Positions 10,562 to 21,288 of a stretch of 64,000 bases of DNA are shown piece after piece. Both the position numbers and the translations under genes were made by a program. Each line of letters starts with the position of its first letter. Within the stretch, counting starts at the first letter, position 1. The notes beneath the pieces are model-generated. The model was given only the letters and a program-made list of their open reading frames with translations. It was not told the origin of the DNA and made no database searches. Origin of the DNA: Rebecca billardiae RCC1528 (Eukaryota; Haptophyta); NCBI GenBank assembly GCA_965240325.2, contig OZ251224.1, positions 806,001-870,000 on the forward strand, read 5' to 3'.

Positions 10562-12369
10562 CGCCCACGCCGCCAGCTCCACCGCCGGGCAGCACGTACT
10601 CGACTTCAACCGACTTCACGCACTGCCTGTACGAGGCGGCGCAGGGCGGCGCGCTGTGCAAGAGCATCGCCGACTGGCCGAGCGTGGGCGGCACCGTGCC
10701 GACCGAGCTGGGCAAGATCAGCGGCCTCGAGGCGCTGCGGCTCAGCGACGGCCGCACCTCGGGCTCCATCCCCACCGAGATCGGGGCGCTCACGCGGCTG
10801 CACACTCTGCAGATCGAGTGCGACGGCACCGCGTGCGGCGCGATGAGCGTGGGCCGGCTGCTACCCACTGAGATCGGCCAGCTCAGCGCGCTGAACGACC
10901 TCATCCTGTCCAAGCTGAGCTCGCCGGGCTCGACGATCCCCACCGAGATCGGCAGCTGCACCGACCTCGAGCTGGTCGACATTGCTGACTCGACGATCGG
11001 CGGCACCATCCCCACGCAGCTGATGCTCGCCAGCCTCACACAGCTCCAGCTGAACGACCTCGCAGGCCTCGGCGGCACGATCCCCACGACGATCGGCAAC
11101 GTCCTCACCGAGCCGAGCCCGACGGTGCCGCACGAGGCTGCGACGGTCGAGCTCAGCAACCTGCCAGGTCTGACGGGCACGCTGCCGACCGAGCTGGGGC
11201 GCATGAGCGGGCTGAGCGAGCTGCACGTGAGCGGCGACTACAACCTGATCGGCTCGCTGCCGACCGAGGTGGGCATGATGGCGAAGCTCGCCAAGCTGGA
11301 CACGTTCAACAATGACCTCGGCGGCGCCCTGCCGACCGAGCTCGCGCGCATCGCATCGAAGGCGTACGTGCTGAAGGGCGATGGCTCGATCAAGCCCAAC
11401 TCCGGCGGTCAGCTCACCTCGGTGGACGTGTCCGGCAATCGCATGGGCGGCGTGCTGCCGACCGAGCTTGGCCGCGTGACCGACCTGGCGTGCACGCTGG
11501 ACAACACAGCCAACACCTTCTTCACCGACCTCGGCCTCGCCACGCGCGACAACTTCTTCCTGCCAAACCCGACCGCCACGTTCGCCGCGCCGTCCAGCTG
11601 CCAGCCGAACGAGCAGTACTCGTCGCCCCCCTCGCCACCGCCTGCGCAGACGGAGGCGCCGGCCGAGGGGCTGGACGTGGAGGGCGAGCTGCAGATCAGC
11701 GCCGACCTGTCGCTGTGCGGGAGCCAGCCGTTCAAGGACGCTGTGTGCAACGGGCTCGCACGCGGCATCGGTGTGCAGAAGAACCGGTGCGAGGTGACCG
11801 GCTGCCGCAGCGGCTCGGTGGTCGTCTCGTACCGCATCAAGCAGGTGGCGGGCGAGTACACGGACACCATCCCGATCTCGGAGAAGCTGTCCGACATCAA
11901 GACAAAGATCCTGATCGCTGACTCCGTCTCGCAGAACACGGGCTTGCTCGTGGCGGCCCACTCGATCGTCTTGGTCGGCGTGTCCGAGTTTGGCTTCAAC
12001 CCACCACCACCGCCGAGCCCGCCGCCGTCGTCGCCGCCGCCCGAGCCCGAGATACAGTCGGCGCAGACACTCACCGATGGGGAGCTCGCCGGCACGGTCA
12101 TCGGCGCAGTGCTCGGCTGCTGCTGCCTCGTCGGCCTCGTGTACTTCATCATCTTCTTCTTGTGCAAGGGCAAGCGTAAGGACGAAGCAGCAGGCGGGGA
12201 CGAGCCCACCTTGCTCCCGGACGAAGCAGCAGCACGCGGCAGCGAGCCAGCGCCGCGGGATTCCAGCCAGCCCGTGTCGCAGGACAGCAGCGAGCCCGTT
12301 TCGCGAGTGTCGCCCGTCTTGCGCCCAGGTGCAACAGGCGACGTGAACGTGACCGTTATGCGCGCGTAA
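7690..12369 (+). CDS. RCC1-like propeller / Ser-Pro-rich / LRR single-pass membrane protein
   Basis: 1559 residues from the ATG at 7690, chosen because it opens directly into a signal peptide (MRPRGITVVALAALAAAPA); an in-frame ATG at 7555 would bury that signal behind 45 polar residues. Order: seven RCC1-like repeats (residues ~20-475) with the signature CAILDxGxxKCWG...GDxPGxMGDxLPxIDLG; a very long Pro linker (~480-967) of SPPP units; leucine-rich repeats (~970-1290) with LPTEIG cores; a short SPPP hinge; a cysteine-containing juxtamembrane module (~1320-1430); one transmembrane helix (~1465-1492); a basic stop-transfer KGKRK and a ~65-residue tail. This is a cell-surface recognition or wall-anchoring layout. 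The Ser-Pro linker resembles hydroxyproline-rich algal wall proteins. No kinase is present. Ligand unknown. Confidence 0.88.
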
Positions 12370-12672
12370 GTTTATTTTAATATAATTACAGCTGCCGACT
12401 ACAGCTGCCGACTGCTACGACGACACTGCTCTCGCCAGTCAATATATATTGACGACGACAAATTAGAATATATATATAATATAGCAATAACGCGACTGTG
12501 ACCGTAGTACAGCTAACAGTAATTACGGCGGTTAGACTGAAACGACTGAGTTATCAGTGACGCGACTAACGATGACGCGGTAGTATAATTTATTGTATTC
12601 TGATCGGTCATCCGCCATAATTATTATCTGCTGATGTCGTACGTACGGTAGTGCAGTTGTGGTGATGTCTGA

Positions 12673-12827
<155 letters not shown>

Positions 12828-12930
12828 GTTCTACACTGTGCCGATGAATTATTGGTTCGCGTCGCGATAATATCGCGATTATTGCTGACAGCAGATATGA
12901 CATGACGAATATAATAATAATTAAACTTAG

Positions 12931-12932
12931 AC

Positions 12933-12968
<36 letters not shown>

Positions 12969-12980
12969 ATATATATATTG
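12931..12980. repeat. (AT)n-(GT)n-(AT)n compound microsatellite
   Basis: AT run, then a short GT run, then AT again. Confidence 0.9.
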
Positions 12981-13185
12981 TAACCGTTCGTGCGCTTATA
13001 TAGTTTAATCAAATTATATACCGTAATCCGTATGAACTAATCGTCATCGTTATTCAGTAGTGCGCCTTTTCGGAAATAACTCGGTATAGTAACTACTTTG
13101 CGCTGATACTGATAACTAGTCGTAAATTCTAATTCTATCCGTGAAGTAGTCGGCGTCCATAACTTCGGGGTGTGCTGTCACGCTG

Positions 13186-14238
13186 TCATTCCTTTTCCAA
13201 GCCGGGCGAAGCCGCGTCCGACTGCGAGTCGTGATCGCCGGCCGTTGGGTTAAGCAGCGCAGTGAGTAGCATGGCGTCCTCGTCAGGCAGGCCGAGCTCC
13301 CGCAGGTTGGCTCGCGCACCGTCGAGCTGGCGCTCGTCCTCCTTGCGATTGTGCTCGCTCGCGTGTCTCAGCGAGGCAGCTAGCAGCCGCGTGTCCACCC
13401 TAGGACGCGCACACTTCGGCTCGGCGGCAGGCGCGGGCTCGGCACCCGCCGGTGCCTCTTCTTCCGGGGCGTCGAGGTCATGGCGGACGAGAGCGTCAGC
13501 GCCGTCAGTGCGCAAGGTGTCCGCCAGCGCGCTGATGCCTTGCACGCGATGCGCCGTCCCGGCCTGCAGCCGACTCGTCACCCGTTGCTCGTCATTTCTG
13601 CGGTTGTGCTCGTGCACCTGGCGCAGCGAGATGCTCAACAGGCGCGGATCGGCCTGAGCAGCCACACGTTGCCCACCCGGCCCGCTCGACGCCTGCTCCC
13701 GCGGTGCGCTGGGAGTTGGATGATCGTCATTGCAGGGCTCAGTGCTGCGCCCTGCACTCCCAGCGTCGCCGCTATTTAGCATGGTCGTGAGTAGGCGTAC
13801 CTCGTGCTCCGCAATCGGTGCAGACTCGGGCAGGAGCCCACGCAGGTTTGCGCGAGCACCCTCGATTTGCCGCTCGTCTGCTGTGCGGTTGTGGATCTGC
13901 GCGTCCTGGATGGCATGCTGCAGCGCAAGCGTGTTGATCTTCTGCGAGCGGACGCGCTCACCACTGCTCTCCAGCTTGCGCTTCTTGATGATGTAGTCGA
14001 TGATCGGGTTGTCGTCCTCGCGCGGCCCGCGGATGAATGGCACACGATCCTTGGCGTCTCGCTGGAAGCGGCGGCTCCGCTCAACGTAGTCCTCTTCGTC
14101 CGCCGCCGCCTCCTCTCCCTGCTCGTATGAGGGCTGACGCAGGCGCGCGGCACGGTGACGGTGGTAGCCTTCCTCCTCGATGGCCTCGTCCTCCGCCGTG
14201 CGCGCAAACACGCTGTCGATCAGGCGGCCGCCCAGCAT
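13186..14238 (-). CDS. Unknown protein with three HNR-type repeats
   Basis: 350 residues, ATG at 14238-14236, TGA at 13188-13186, no intron evident. I do not recognise the family. The N-terminal ~90 residues are charged and include a conserved-looking stretch (KDRVPFIRGPREDDNPIIDY, then IIKKRKL). Then come three copies of a ~50-residue charged, probably helical unit with core H-N-R-x-x-D-E-[RQ], the first and third continuing as QxxGARANLRxLxxP and ending [LM]LxxxLN. The middle copy has drifted and lacks GARANLR. No signal peptide or membrane segment, so probably nuclear or cytosolic. Codon use resembles the neighbours. Divergent from the aminotransferase fusion gene, sharing a 216-bp spacer. 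Confidence 0.7.
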   Translation of the reverse strand: MLGGRLIDSVFARTAEDEAIEEEGYHRHRAARLRQPSYEQGEEAAADEEDYVERSRRFQRDAKDRVPFIRGPREDDNPIIDYIIKKRKLESSGERVRSQKINTLALQHAIQDAQIHNRTADERQIEGARANLRGLLPESAPIAEHEVRLLTTMLNSGDAGSAGRSTEPCNDDHPTPSAPREQASSGPGGQRVAAQADPRLLSISLRQVHEHNRRNDEQRVTSRLQAGTAHRVQGISALADTLRTDGADALVRHDLDAPEEEAPAGAEPAPAAEPKCARPRVDTRLLAASLRHASEHNRKEDERQLDGARANLRELGLPDEDAMLLTALLNPTAGDHDSQSDAASPGLEKE

Positions 14239-14454
14239 CAAGCTCAGCGCTTGCCCAGCAAGTCCGGTGTATTACCATACACTCCGGTTCCTGAGCTAGT
14301 AGCCGCGCGCCGGCGCGCGGCCGCGCGCGCTGCGAAGGCCGAAGGCCGCACCGGCAGGCCGCAGCGCCCAACCGGAATGTTACGGCCACGCCAGCCGGGA
14401 GCGCTGGCGGGCTGCCACTTCGCGAGCCGGCACATCTTAACCTGAGCGGACGCG
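14239..14454. promoter_or_regulatory. Shared divergent promoter region
   Basis: 216 bp between the ATGs of two divergent genes, with a GC-rich, partly self-complementary core (CGCGCGCCGGCGCGCGG near 14310). No TATA-like box is evident. Assigned from gene layout only. Confidence 0.35.
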
Positions 14455-16209
14455 ATGTCGCCGTCGGTGACGCACGTGCATCAGTGGTCGGGGCCGCGCT
14501 CCATGTCGACCGCCGCGATGTACTCCTGGTACGCACGCGGCGACTGCACCTGCGTCGACGAGCCTCTGTACGCACACTTTTTGCGCGAGACGCCGCGCGC
14601 GTACCGGCCGTACCGCGACGAGCTGATGCGCGTGCAGTCGCCCGATGGCGAGAAGGTGGTGAAGGAGGTGCTGACAAAGGCGTACCCGACGCCGCTCGCC
14701 TTCTTCAAGCACATGGCCAAGCAGGCCATGAGCCTCAACATGTCGTGGGCCGTCGCGCCGACGACTCGGCACATCATCCTCATCCGCGACCCGATGCGCC
14801 AGCTCGCGAGCTTCGCCTCCGCGCCGTTCATCGAGAACCCGTCGGTGGACGAGCTCTCGCTCCCTCAGCTGGTCGCCCTGCACACTCAGCTTACCGAGCT
14901 GTGCGACCACGCTCCGGTCGTGATCGACGCGGACGACCTCTCCAAAAACCCGGTGGGCATGCTGCACGCGCTGTGCGCAGAGCTCGGCGTGCCGTACAGC
15001 GCGGCGATGCTGGCGTGGTCGGAGGGGCCGAAGCCGTGCGACGGGATGTGGGCGAAGCACTGGTACGACTCCGTCCACCGCACCACCGGCTGGCTGGGCA
15101 AGCACTCCGCCACCGCGTACCGCACGCTCTCGACCGACCTGCTGCCCGTGCTGCGCGCCGCCGAGCCGTTCTACAACTACCTGCGCACGTTTGCGATCCG
15201 GCCAAAGGCGGAGGGCGGCGCGGAGGGCGGCGATGCGCCGACGGCGGTGATCGACCACGGCGTGGTGCGCTCCCTCCTCCCCGACCCTCGCAACGCCGAC
15301 CTGCTCGTCTGGATCGGCCCGCCCGGCCGCGGCCGGCTCGTGCCTCGCGAGCTCGCGCGCGTGTCCGTGTTCGACTCGGCCGTGCAGGGCGGCGACGCGG
15401 TGTGGGAGGGGCTGCGCGTGTACCGCGGGCGTGTCTTCAAGCTCGAGACGCACCTCTCGCGCCTGTACGCCTCGGCGCGCGCCATGGACTTCGCGCACGT
15501 GCACACGCCCGAGGAGGTGCGCGACGCCATCTTCCAGACCCTCGCGGCCAACGGCATGCGCGACGGCGTGCACATCCGGCTCACGCTCACGCGCGGCGAG
15601 AAGACGACGTCGAGCATGAACCCAAAGTTCAACGTGTACGGGTGCACGCTCATCGTCCTCGCCGAGTGGAAGCCGGCCGAGAGCGTCGCCACCTACGACA
15701 ACGAGAAGGGCATCGAGCTGATCACCGCGGCGAACCGGCGCAACCCGCCGTCGTGCGTCGACTCCAAGATCCACCACAACAACCTGATCAACAACATCCT
15801 GCCCAAGATCCAGGCCAACTACGCGGGCGCAGCGGACGCGATCATGCTCGACGTGGACGGCTTCGTCGCCGAGACGAACGCCACGAACCTCTTCATGTTC
15901 AAGGACGACACGCTGCTCACGCCCGCCGCCGACCACTGCCTGCCCGGCATCACGCGCGCCACCGTGCTCTCGCTCGCCGAGGAGCTGGACATCGCAGCCG
16001 TCGAGCGCCGGATCAGCCTCGCTGAGTTCCACGCGGCGGACGAGGTGTTCACGACCGGCACGATGGGCGAGCTCACGCCGGTCGTGCGCATCGACGGCCG
16101 GGCCATTGGCGACGGCGCAGTGGGGAAGCGCACCACCCAGATGCGCCAGGCATTCGCCCAGCTGCCGGACAGGGACGACCCCGAGCACGCCGAGCTGCCC
16201 GAGTTCTGA
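14455..16209 (+). CDS. Sulfotransferase-like / class IV (branched-chain type) aminotransferase fusion
   Basis: 584 residues, single exon, ATG at 14455. Residues ~1-250 form a P-loop sulfotransferase-like domain: HQWSGPRSMSTAAMYSW at residue ~9 corresponds to the PAPS 5'-phosphosulfate loop, and HIILIRDPMRQLASF at ~102 to the 3'-phosphate motif. Residues ~275-575 are a fold-type IV PLP aminotransferase like BCAT or D-amino-acid aminotransferase. The segment DSKIHHNNLINNIL holds the expected Schiff-base lysine (Lys438), followed by DVDGFVAETNATNLF and the phosphate-binding TGTMGELTPV. The likely reaction is reversible transamination of branched-chain or related amino acids with 2-oxoglutarate. 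The N-terminal domain may not be catalytic. No obvious organelle signal at this start. Confidence 0.88.
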   Translation: MSPSVTHVHQWSGPRSMSTAAMYSWYARGDCTCVDEPLYAHFLRETPRAYRPYRDELMRVQSPDGEKVVKEVLTKAYPTPLAFFKHMAKQAMSLNMSWAVAPTTRHIILIRDPMRQLASFASAPFIENPSVDELSLPQLVALHTQLTELCDHAPVVIDADDLSKNPVGMLHALCAELGVPYSAAMLAWSEGPKPCDGMWAKHWYDSVHRTTGWLGKHSATAYRTLSTDLLPVLRAAEPFYNYLRTFAIRPKAEGGAEGGDAPTAVIDHGVVRSLLPDPRNADLLVWIGPPGRGRLVPRELARVSVFDSAVQGGDAVWEGLRVYRGRVFKLETHLSRLYASARAMDFAHVHTPEEVRDAIFQTLAANGMRDGVHIRLTLTRGEKTTSSMNPKFNVYGCTLIVLAEWKPAESVATYDNEKGIELITAANRRNPPSCVDSKIHHNNLINNILPKIQANYAGAADAIMLDVDGFVAETNATNLFMFKDDTLLTPAADHCLPGITRATVLSLAEELDIAAVERRISLAEFHAADEVFTTGTMGELTPVVRIDGRAIGDGAVGKRTTQMRQAFAQLPDRDDPEHAELPEF

Positions 16210-16956
16210 CCTTCGGAGTCTCCTCAGACACTCGGAGGCGGTTGGGGCTGAGGGCCGGTGGCGTCCGTATGTGCGACGGCGCGGGTGCCGGGTTGCTTGT
16301 GCGCACCGATGAGGGTGCAGCTGTTGTGCTGAAGGAAGCGACGCAACGGGCTGCGCGGGGGGTTGCGCTGTCAGGCCATCCCGAGTTTGAGCAGGCCACG
16401 CAGGTGGCTGGTGCCACTCAGCCCAGCTTTGCGAGGACTGAGAGTGAGTGCTGCGGAGCCGGCTGAGGCTGAGGCAGAGTGGGTTCCGCCGGCGGACGGC
16501 GGTGCGGCTGCGCCGGGTGCGTCGAGCGTGGCTGCGTGTGTCATGACGCGAGTCACAGTCATCGTCGTATATCGTCATGAGTTTCTTTCTGCTCGCGCGC
16601 GTCGATCAGCATCGATTCATCTGCTCGTCGGATGAGTCCGATCACGCGCGCGGTCGGCCGGGCCGCTGGCACTTGGCAGCGCCGCCTGCGCGCGCGCGCA
16701 CATATGGTCATCATATGATTATAGTAGCAGTAGTACGTATATACGTATATAGCACCTATATTTATTCGTCGTCATCATCAGAGTCAGCATGCATAAATCC
16801 AGCTGACGACATCATCAATAATTCGTCCTTATTTGGTGTCAGACAGTCACTAGCTTAGTCAGTGTCGTCATCACGGCGACTGAAAACGTTCGTTCGGAAT
16901 GCCGCCCGTGCATGCTCACTGCTCAGTCGAAAGCAAATAGCAATATTGCTGCTAGC
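16210..16956. other. Convergent 3' intergenic region
   Basis: About 750 bp between the aminotransferase fusion stop and the APC2 stop. The first part is GC-rich, the end (about 16690-16860) AT-rich. No gene seen. Confidence 0.6.
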
Positions 16957-19952
16957 TTACTTGTGCGCAAGGGTGAATTCGCCGCCGACGAACTCAAGCT
17001 TTTCCTCCTCCACCATGGTCATCAGCAGCGCCTGGAGCTGCTGCTCCGTCTTGTCGTACTTGAGGGGCTGCGGGGAGAACGCGCGGTCCGCGCGCGCGGC
17101 ACGCGCACCGGTCGCGGCTCCGTTGATGTCAGAGACGCGCAGGCGCGGGGCGCGCGGCGCAGCGCGCGAGTGCGTGCGCGGTGGCGCCCGCGCGGCTCGC
17201 GGCGGCTCGCGTGGGCGCACCTCCGTCACGAACATCTTGAGCATGTTGTGGATGCGCGCGAGCGTGAGCTTGCCCAGGTTGGTGAGCATGTTGGTCACGT
17301 ACGAGGCGTAGATCTCCAGGTCCTTCTCCGAGGCGGCGGCGCTCGTCATCACCGACGAGCGCGCGCCGTCCTCGTCGTGCGGCTGGTGGTGCTCGAGCGC
17401 GGCGGCGCGGCCGAGGGAGGAGACCACCTCGAACGTCGGCTCCTGCGCCGACTCAAGCTCCGTGATGTACCTGCCACAGGCACGGCCGCAGCGGCGGGGC
17501 GACGGTCGCGGAGCAGGCGGCGCCGCGCGGGCGCGCGCGCGGGGCATGGGCGCGCTTGCTCGCGGTCGGCCGTCCGGCCGCGCGCCGCGCCGCGCCGCGC
17601 GACGCGACGCGGCGGCGTGCGCGCGGCGCACCCGCGAGCGACCCAGTGCGCGATGCGCTTTCGCAGCGTCGCCGGCGCGAGGTCCATCTTCGCCGCGAGC
17701 CCCGCGAGCGTCCAGCGCGGCGCGTCGCCAAAGTGCAGCATCACAGTCGCCTGCGCGGGCGTGCACACAACGTCTGCGACGAGCTGCCCGCCGATCTCGA
17801 GGTCGAGGGTGACGGAGCCGAGCCCGCCCTTCCAGACGAGCTTGCGCGGCGACTTGAAGTGCGCGTACTGCTTCTCGAACCGCTTGAGCGAGCGCTCGAC
17901 CAGCGGGTGGTTCTTGAACGGCTCGTCCGAGAGCGCGGGCCAGCACATGCGTGAGATGATAGTGACGCTCAGCGCGCCGTCCAGGCCGAGCGGCGAGCGC
18001 GAGATCGCCTCGGAGATGGTGCGGCCGATGCGGCGCGAGTCGGTGAGGTCCTTGAGCATGATCTCGCACATGTGCAGCGCGCTCTCGCCGAAGCGCACCT
18101 TGAGCATCTCGAGGTGCCGCCGCTCACGGTCGATGTCGAACTCGGCGACGTTGGCCGCGCCCAGCAGCTTGTCCGCCAGCATCGCGCGGTACTCGTTCAC
18201 AAACAGCTCCTTCGAGCCGTACACCGAGACGAGGATGGAGAGGACGTCGCCGCGGGCGCGCGCGGCGGCTGAGCCGGTCGGGTCGGCCTCGATCGGCAGC
18301 GGCGTCCACAGCTTCGCCGCCTCCACCAGGCTCAGCCCCGCGTGCGCGCCGCCGTCGGCCATCGGCTCGGCGCCGTCGACCGCCGTCACGATCGCCGCCG
18401 CGTCCGCGCCGCCGAGCGCGTCGGCGAGGTCGGTGGCGGAGTCGTCGGTGAGGCCGGTGACGATCTGGCGCACGGTGTCCGGCCTGCGCTTGAGGTACTC
18501 GCACACCGGCGCGGACACGCGCTGCAGCAGCACGCCGCTCGGGTCGAGCAGCTGCAGCGCCCTGATCGTCGCCATGTACACCTGGAGTACCTGCGCCGTG
18601 TTGGCGCCCGGCCGCAGCAGCCGCGCGCCCAGCGCGGCGCGCACCGAGCTGGTGAGCTCGGCGTGCTGGTGCGTGTGCTTGAGGCTCTCGGCGAGGTCCT
18701 CCAGCGCAGGCGTCGACTCGGGGAAGTCCGTGATGATCTCGAACAGCTCGCCGATCCGCAGCGAGCCGAACGTCTCGTACACAAACAGGCGGAGCTGCTG
18801 AGACCAGTCGGACGCGCGCGCGCGCGGCGCGCTGCTGCCCGCGCGGTCGAGCTCCGCGACGCCGGGCGCGGCGGTGGGCGCGGGCGCGGCAGCGGTCGCG
18901 CGCGCGCCGCGGCCGATCGGCTCGAGCCACGGCAGCAGCTGCGTCGAGAGCCAGCGCAGCACGCGGCTCAGCAGCCGCGCGTCGAAGCGGGTGGCACACT
19001 TGGCGTGCACGTGTGCGTACAGCCGCATGTTGAGCATCATCGAGAGCGGGCCCTCGGTGTGGCGCAGCCAGCTGAGCGCGCGCAGCTGCTCGCAGCAGAG
19101 GGCGAACGAGCCGAGCAAGACCTCGAGCGCGGCCGCGCCCGCCGACGCGCGCGTCGCGCTCTCCACCTCCATCGCCGTGCCGCCGCCGTGGGCGGCCGCC
19201 TCGGCCGCGGCGCGCTGCACAAAGGCGCGCGCGGCGTGCATCTGTTCAGCACTGAGCACACTCGCGCCTTCCAAGTCGTCGTCGGCACCGATGTCGGCAC
19301 CGGCGTCGCTCTCGGCATCATCGTCAGCCCCGTCGTCCGCCTCCTCCTCGTGGGCGCCCCCGGACCCTGCGCCCGCGCCCTCGCCCCTGCTCGCGCGCGC
19401 TCCGCCCAGCAGGCAGCTGAGCGCAGGCGGCAGCGCGCCGTGCTGCCGGCGGTAGCTGAAGTGGTCGAGGAAGGAGCGGTCCCAGAAGGTGACCATCAGC
19501 GCGTACAGGTCACAGCCTGGAGGCACGCGCACCACGAGCTGCGAGTACGCCGCGAGCAGCAGCGCGTCCGACCGCGACGTCGCGCCCGGCGGCACCGCCG
19601 CCGCGGGCCCGAGATGTGTCTCAAGCGCTTGCAGCGCGCGCGTGTGTGCCATCATGTCGCGGTGCATCTCGTGCACGGCGTTGAGCATAGCGCACTGCGT
19701 GCGCCGCGCAGACATCGGCACGCCATCGCCCTCGCCGGCGAAGTGCGCCCAGAAGCGCGGGATCAGCCTCGAGTCGATGTCGGCGCGCACCTGCTCGGCG
19801 CAGAAGTCGACGAGCAACGCCTCGGCGCCCAGCTCGCTCAGCACGTGGAGCGCCGCGGGATCGAAGGCGGAGGTCGCGTGCTCGTCGCGCTGCGCGAACG
19901 ACGCGAGGACTGAGTTCCACGCGCTGTCGAGCGCCGCGTCCGAGTGCGGCAT
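16957..19952 (-). CDS. APC2: Anaphase-promoting complex subunit 2 (APC2, cullin family)
   Basis: Cullin-like scaffold of the APC/C ubiquitin ligase. Reconstructed exons: 17632-19952, 17221-17470, 16957-17067, giving 893 residues (animal APC2 is about 820). Intron 1 (17471-17631, 161 nt) and intron 2 (17068-17220, 153 nt) both start GTGCGC and end CAG. Splicing restores the conserved C-terminus: WVARG joins YITELESAQEPTFEVV, and MLKMFVTE joins PLKYDKTEQQLQALL, the winged-helix end typical of APC2. The cullin homology core includes VYGSKELFVNEYRAMLADKL, MLKDLTDSRRIG and PRKLVWKGGLGSVTLDL. An acidic, Ala-rich insertion lies around residues 250-300. The start (MPHSDAALDS) was chosen because longer in-frame starts run into the divergent neighbour. 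Confidence 0.92.
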
Positions 19953-20076
19953 CGCGAGGGCGCGCACGCGCACGCCAACCTCCGTGCGTGCGCGGTGCGC
20001 CGTGCGCTTCGACCGGCAAGCGGAGCGCCGGCGGCACGATGGCGGCTGCGCTTGCCAACGGCAAGATCTTCCGACC
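19953..20076. promoter_or_regulatory. Shared divergent promoter, APC2 / glycosyltransferase
   Basis: Only 124 bp separate the two proposed start codons. No box recognised; inferred from gene orientation. Confidence 0.35.
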
Positions 20077-21288
20077 ATGCAGCATTCGATCGGCGTGTGC
20101 TGGATGCTTGCCCTGTACAAGCACGAGTGCCGGAGTACCAACGACTTCCTCGAACACCGCCTCGCACGCGCGACGCTCTTCAACATGCAGCGCTCCCTCG
20201 CGCAAAACCCGCACGTCCGCGCGTGTCTCATCACGACGATGGCCGAGGCGCAGATGCGGCCGTTGACAACCGAGTTCCTCGACCGGCGGTACGGCGGCCG
20301 AACACTGGAATGGTTTGCGCATGTCGATGTGATTCACCTCCCGTGCACGCTCCCACCCGTTGACGCGAATCTGCGCGCCGCACTGCCGGGCACTCGCTGG
20401 CCGGCCAGTGCGCTGCCAATCGCGCGACCATGCGCATACTGCGCGCTCGCCGAGCGCTACGCCGAGAACGGCACGCGCGCCGGAGACGAGCACGCCGAGA
20501 AGGCGCGCGCGATGAGGTACGCGCGCTACCTGAAGATCGCCGCGCTCGCCGCCGCGCCGTACGAGACCACGCTGCTCCTCGATGCTGATGTCTCGCTGTG
20601 TGCGCACGCGCTCGACGCGCTGGCGGGCGTGGCCGCGGCGATGCGCCGACTAGGCGCGTCGGTTGGCGCCCGGCTGCTACGGCCGAGCCCGCGTAAGCAC
20701 CTGTCGCAGAACTGTGATGACGAGTGCGCGCGCCTGGTGCCGCGGGGCGCCGCGCGGCTCGACACCTCTGCACTCGGCCGCGCCACCGAGCGGCACATGC
20801 GGTGCGTGACGGGCTGCCTCAACCGCGGCGGGCGCGACGGCGTGTGCGGCGCCAACACGGGCGTGATGGTCGTGCGCCGCTCGGCGCGGGTGGAGCAGCT
20901 GAGCGCGGCATGGCACTGGCGGTACGCGCTCGGGCTTTACACGCGCTCCCTCGCGCGCTCGCCTGCGGGGCGACCGCCGTTCCGTGACCAGACCGCTTTT
21001 GGCGACCATGGGCTGAGCAGTCCAAGCCGGTCACTGTGCGCTGGCGTGGCCAACCTGCCTCTCAACCTGCACCTTGGGCGCAGCCCGCGGGAGGTGGGGC
21101 AGGGGCAGGTGCGCGTACGGGGGGAGCCGATCGCGGTGCACGCGTGCAAGAAGGGTAGCAGGCAGGAGGGCTGCATCATGGAGTACGAGTGCTGCTTAGA
21201 GCGTGCCGCCGCGTGTGTCGGCAACGCAACACAACCGCTCACGCCGCAGTTTTGGGCCCGCGCGCACGGCAAGTCACTGCGGGCCTAG
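20077..21288 (+). CDS. Putative nucleotide-sugar glycosyltransferase (GT-A like)
   Basis: 403 residues from ATG 20077, single exon. Supporting features: MRYARYLKIAALAAAPYETT followed by LLLDADVSLC with a DxD-type metal/nucleotide motif (Asp169-Ala-Asp171), then GANTGVMVVRRSARVEQL and RDQTAFG, a pattern common in GT-A nucleotide-diphospho-sugar transferases. The C-terminus is Cys-rich (CKKGSRQEGCIMEYECC). A hydrophobic stretch at the extreme N-terminus (IGVCWMLAL) is too short to be a clear membrane anchor. The frame stays open upstream to 19489, but that part is antisense to APC2 coding. Acceptor sugar and family number unknown. Confidence 0.72.
   Translation: MQHSIGVCWMLALYKHECRSTNDFLEHRLARATLFNMQRSLAQNPHVRACLITTMAEAQMRPLTTEFLDRRYGGRTLEWFAHVDVIHLPCTLPPVDANLRAALPGTRWPASALPIARPCAYCALAERYAENGTRAGDEHAEKARAMRYARYLKIAALAAAPYETTLLLDADVSLCAHALDALAGVAAAMRRLGASVGARLLRPSPRKHLSQNCDDECARLVPRGAARLDTSALGRATERHMRCVTGCLNRGGRDGVCGANTGVMVVRRSARVEQLSAAWHWRYALGLYTRSLARSPAGRPPFRDQTAFGDHGLSSPSRSLCAGVANLPLNLHLGRSPREVGQGQVRVRGEPIAVHACKKGSRQEGCIMEYECCLERAAACVGNATQPLTPQFWARAHGKSLRA

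Noticed and set aside
9170-10590. Regular short repeats resembling a CRISPR array
   Set aside because: They are codon repeats in a protein linker with no unique spacers, in a eukaryotic gene.
9114-11204. Minus-strand Gly-rich frame, and plus-strand Arg- and Ala-rich frames, over the Pro linker
   Set aside because: They are the other readings of the CCG-rich SPPP repeat.
14437-16578. 713-codon minus-strand frame opposite the aminotransferase fusion
   Set aside because: No domain and antisense composition; the plus strand has PLP and P-loop motifs.
18342-19913. 523-codon plus-strand frame opposite APC2
   Set aside because: Shadow of the APC2 coding strand.
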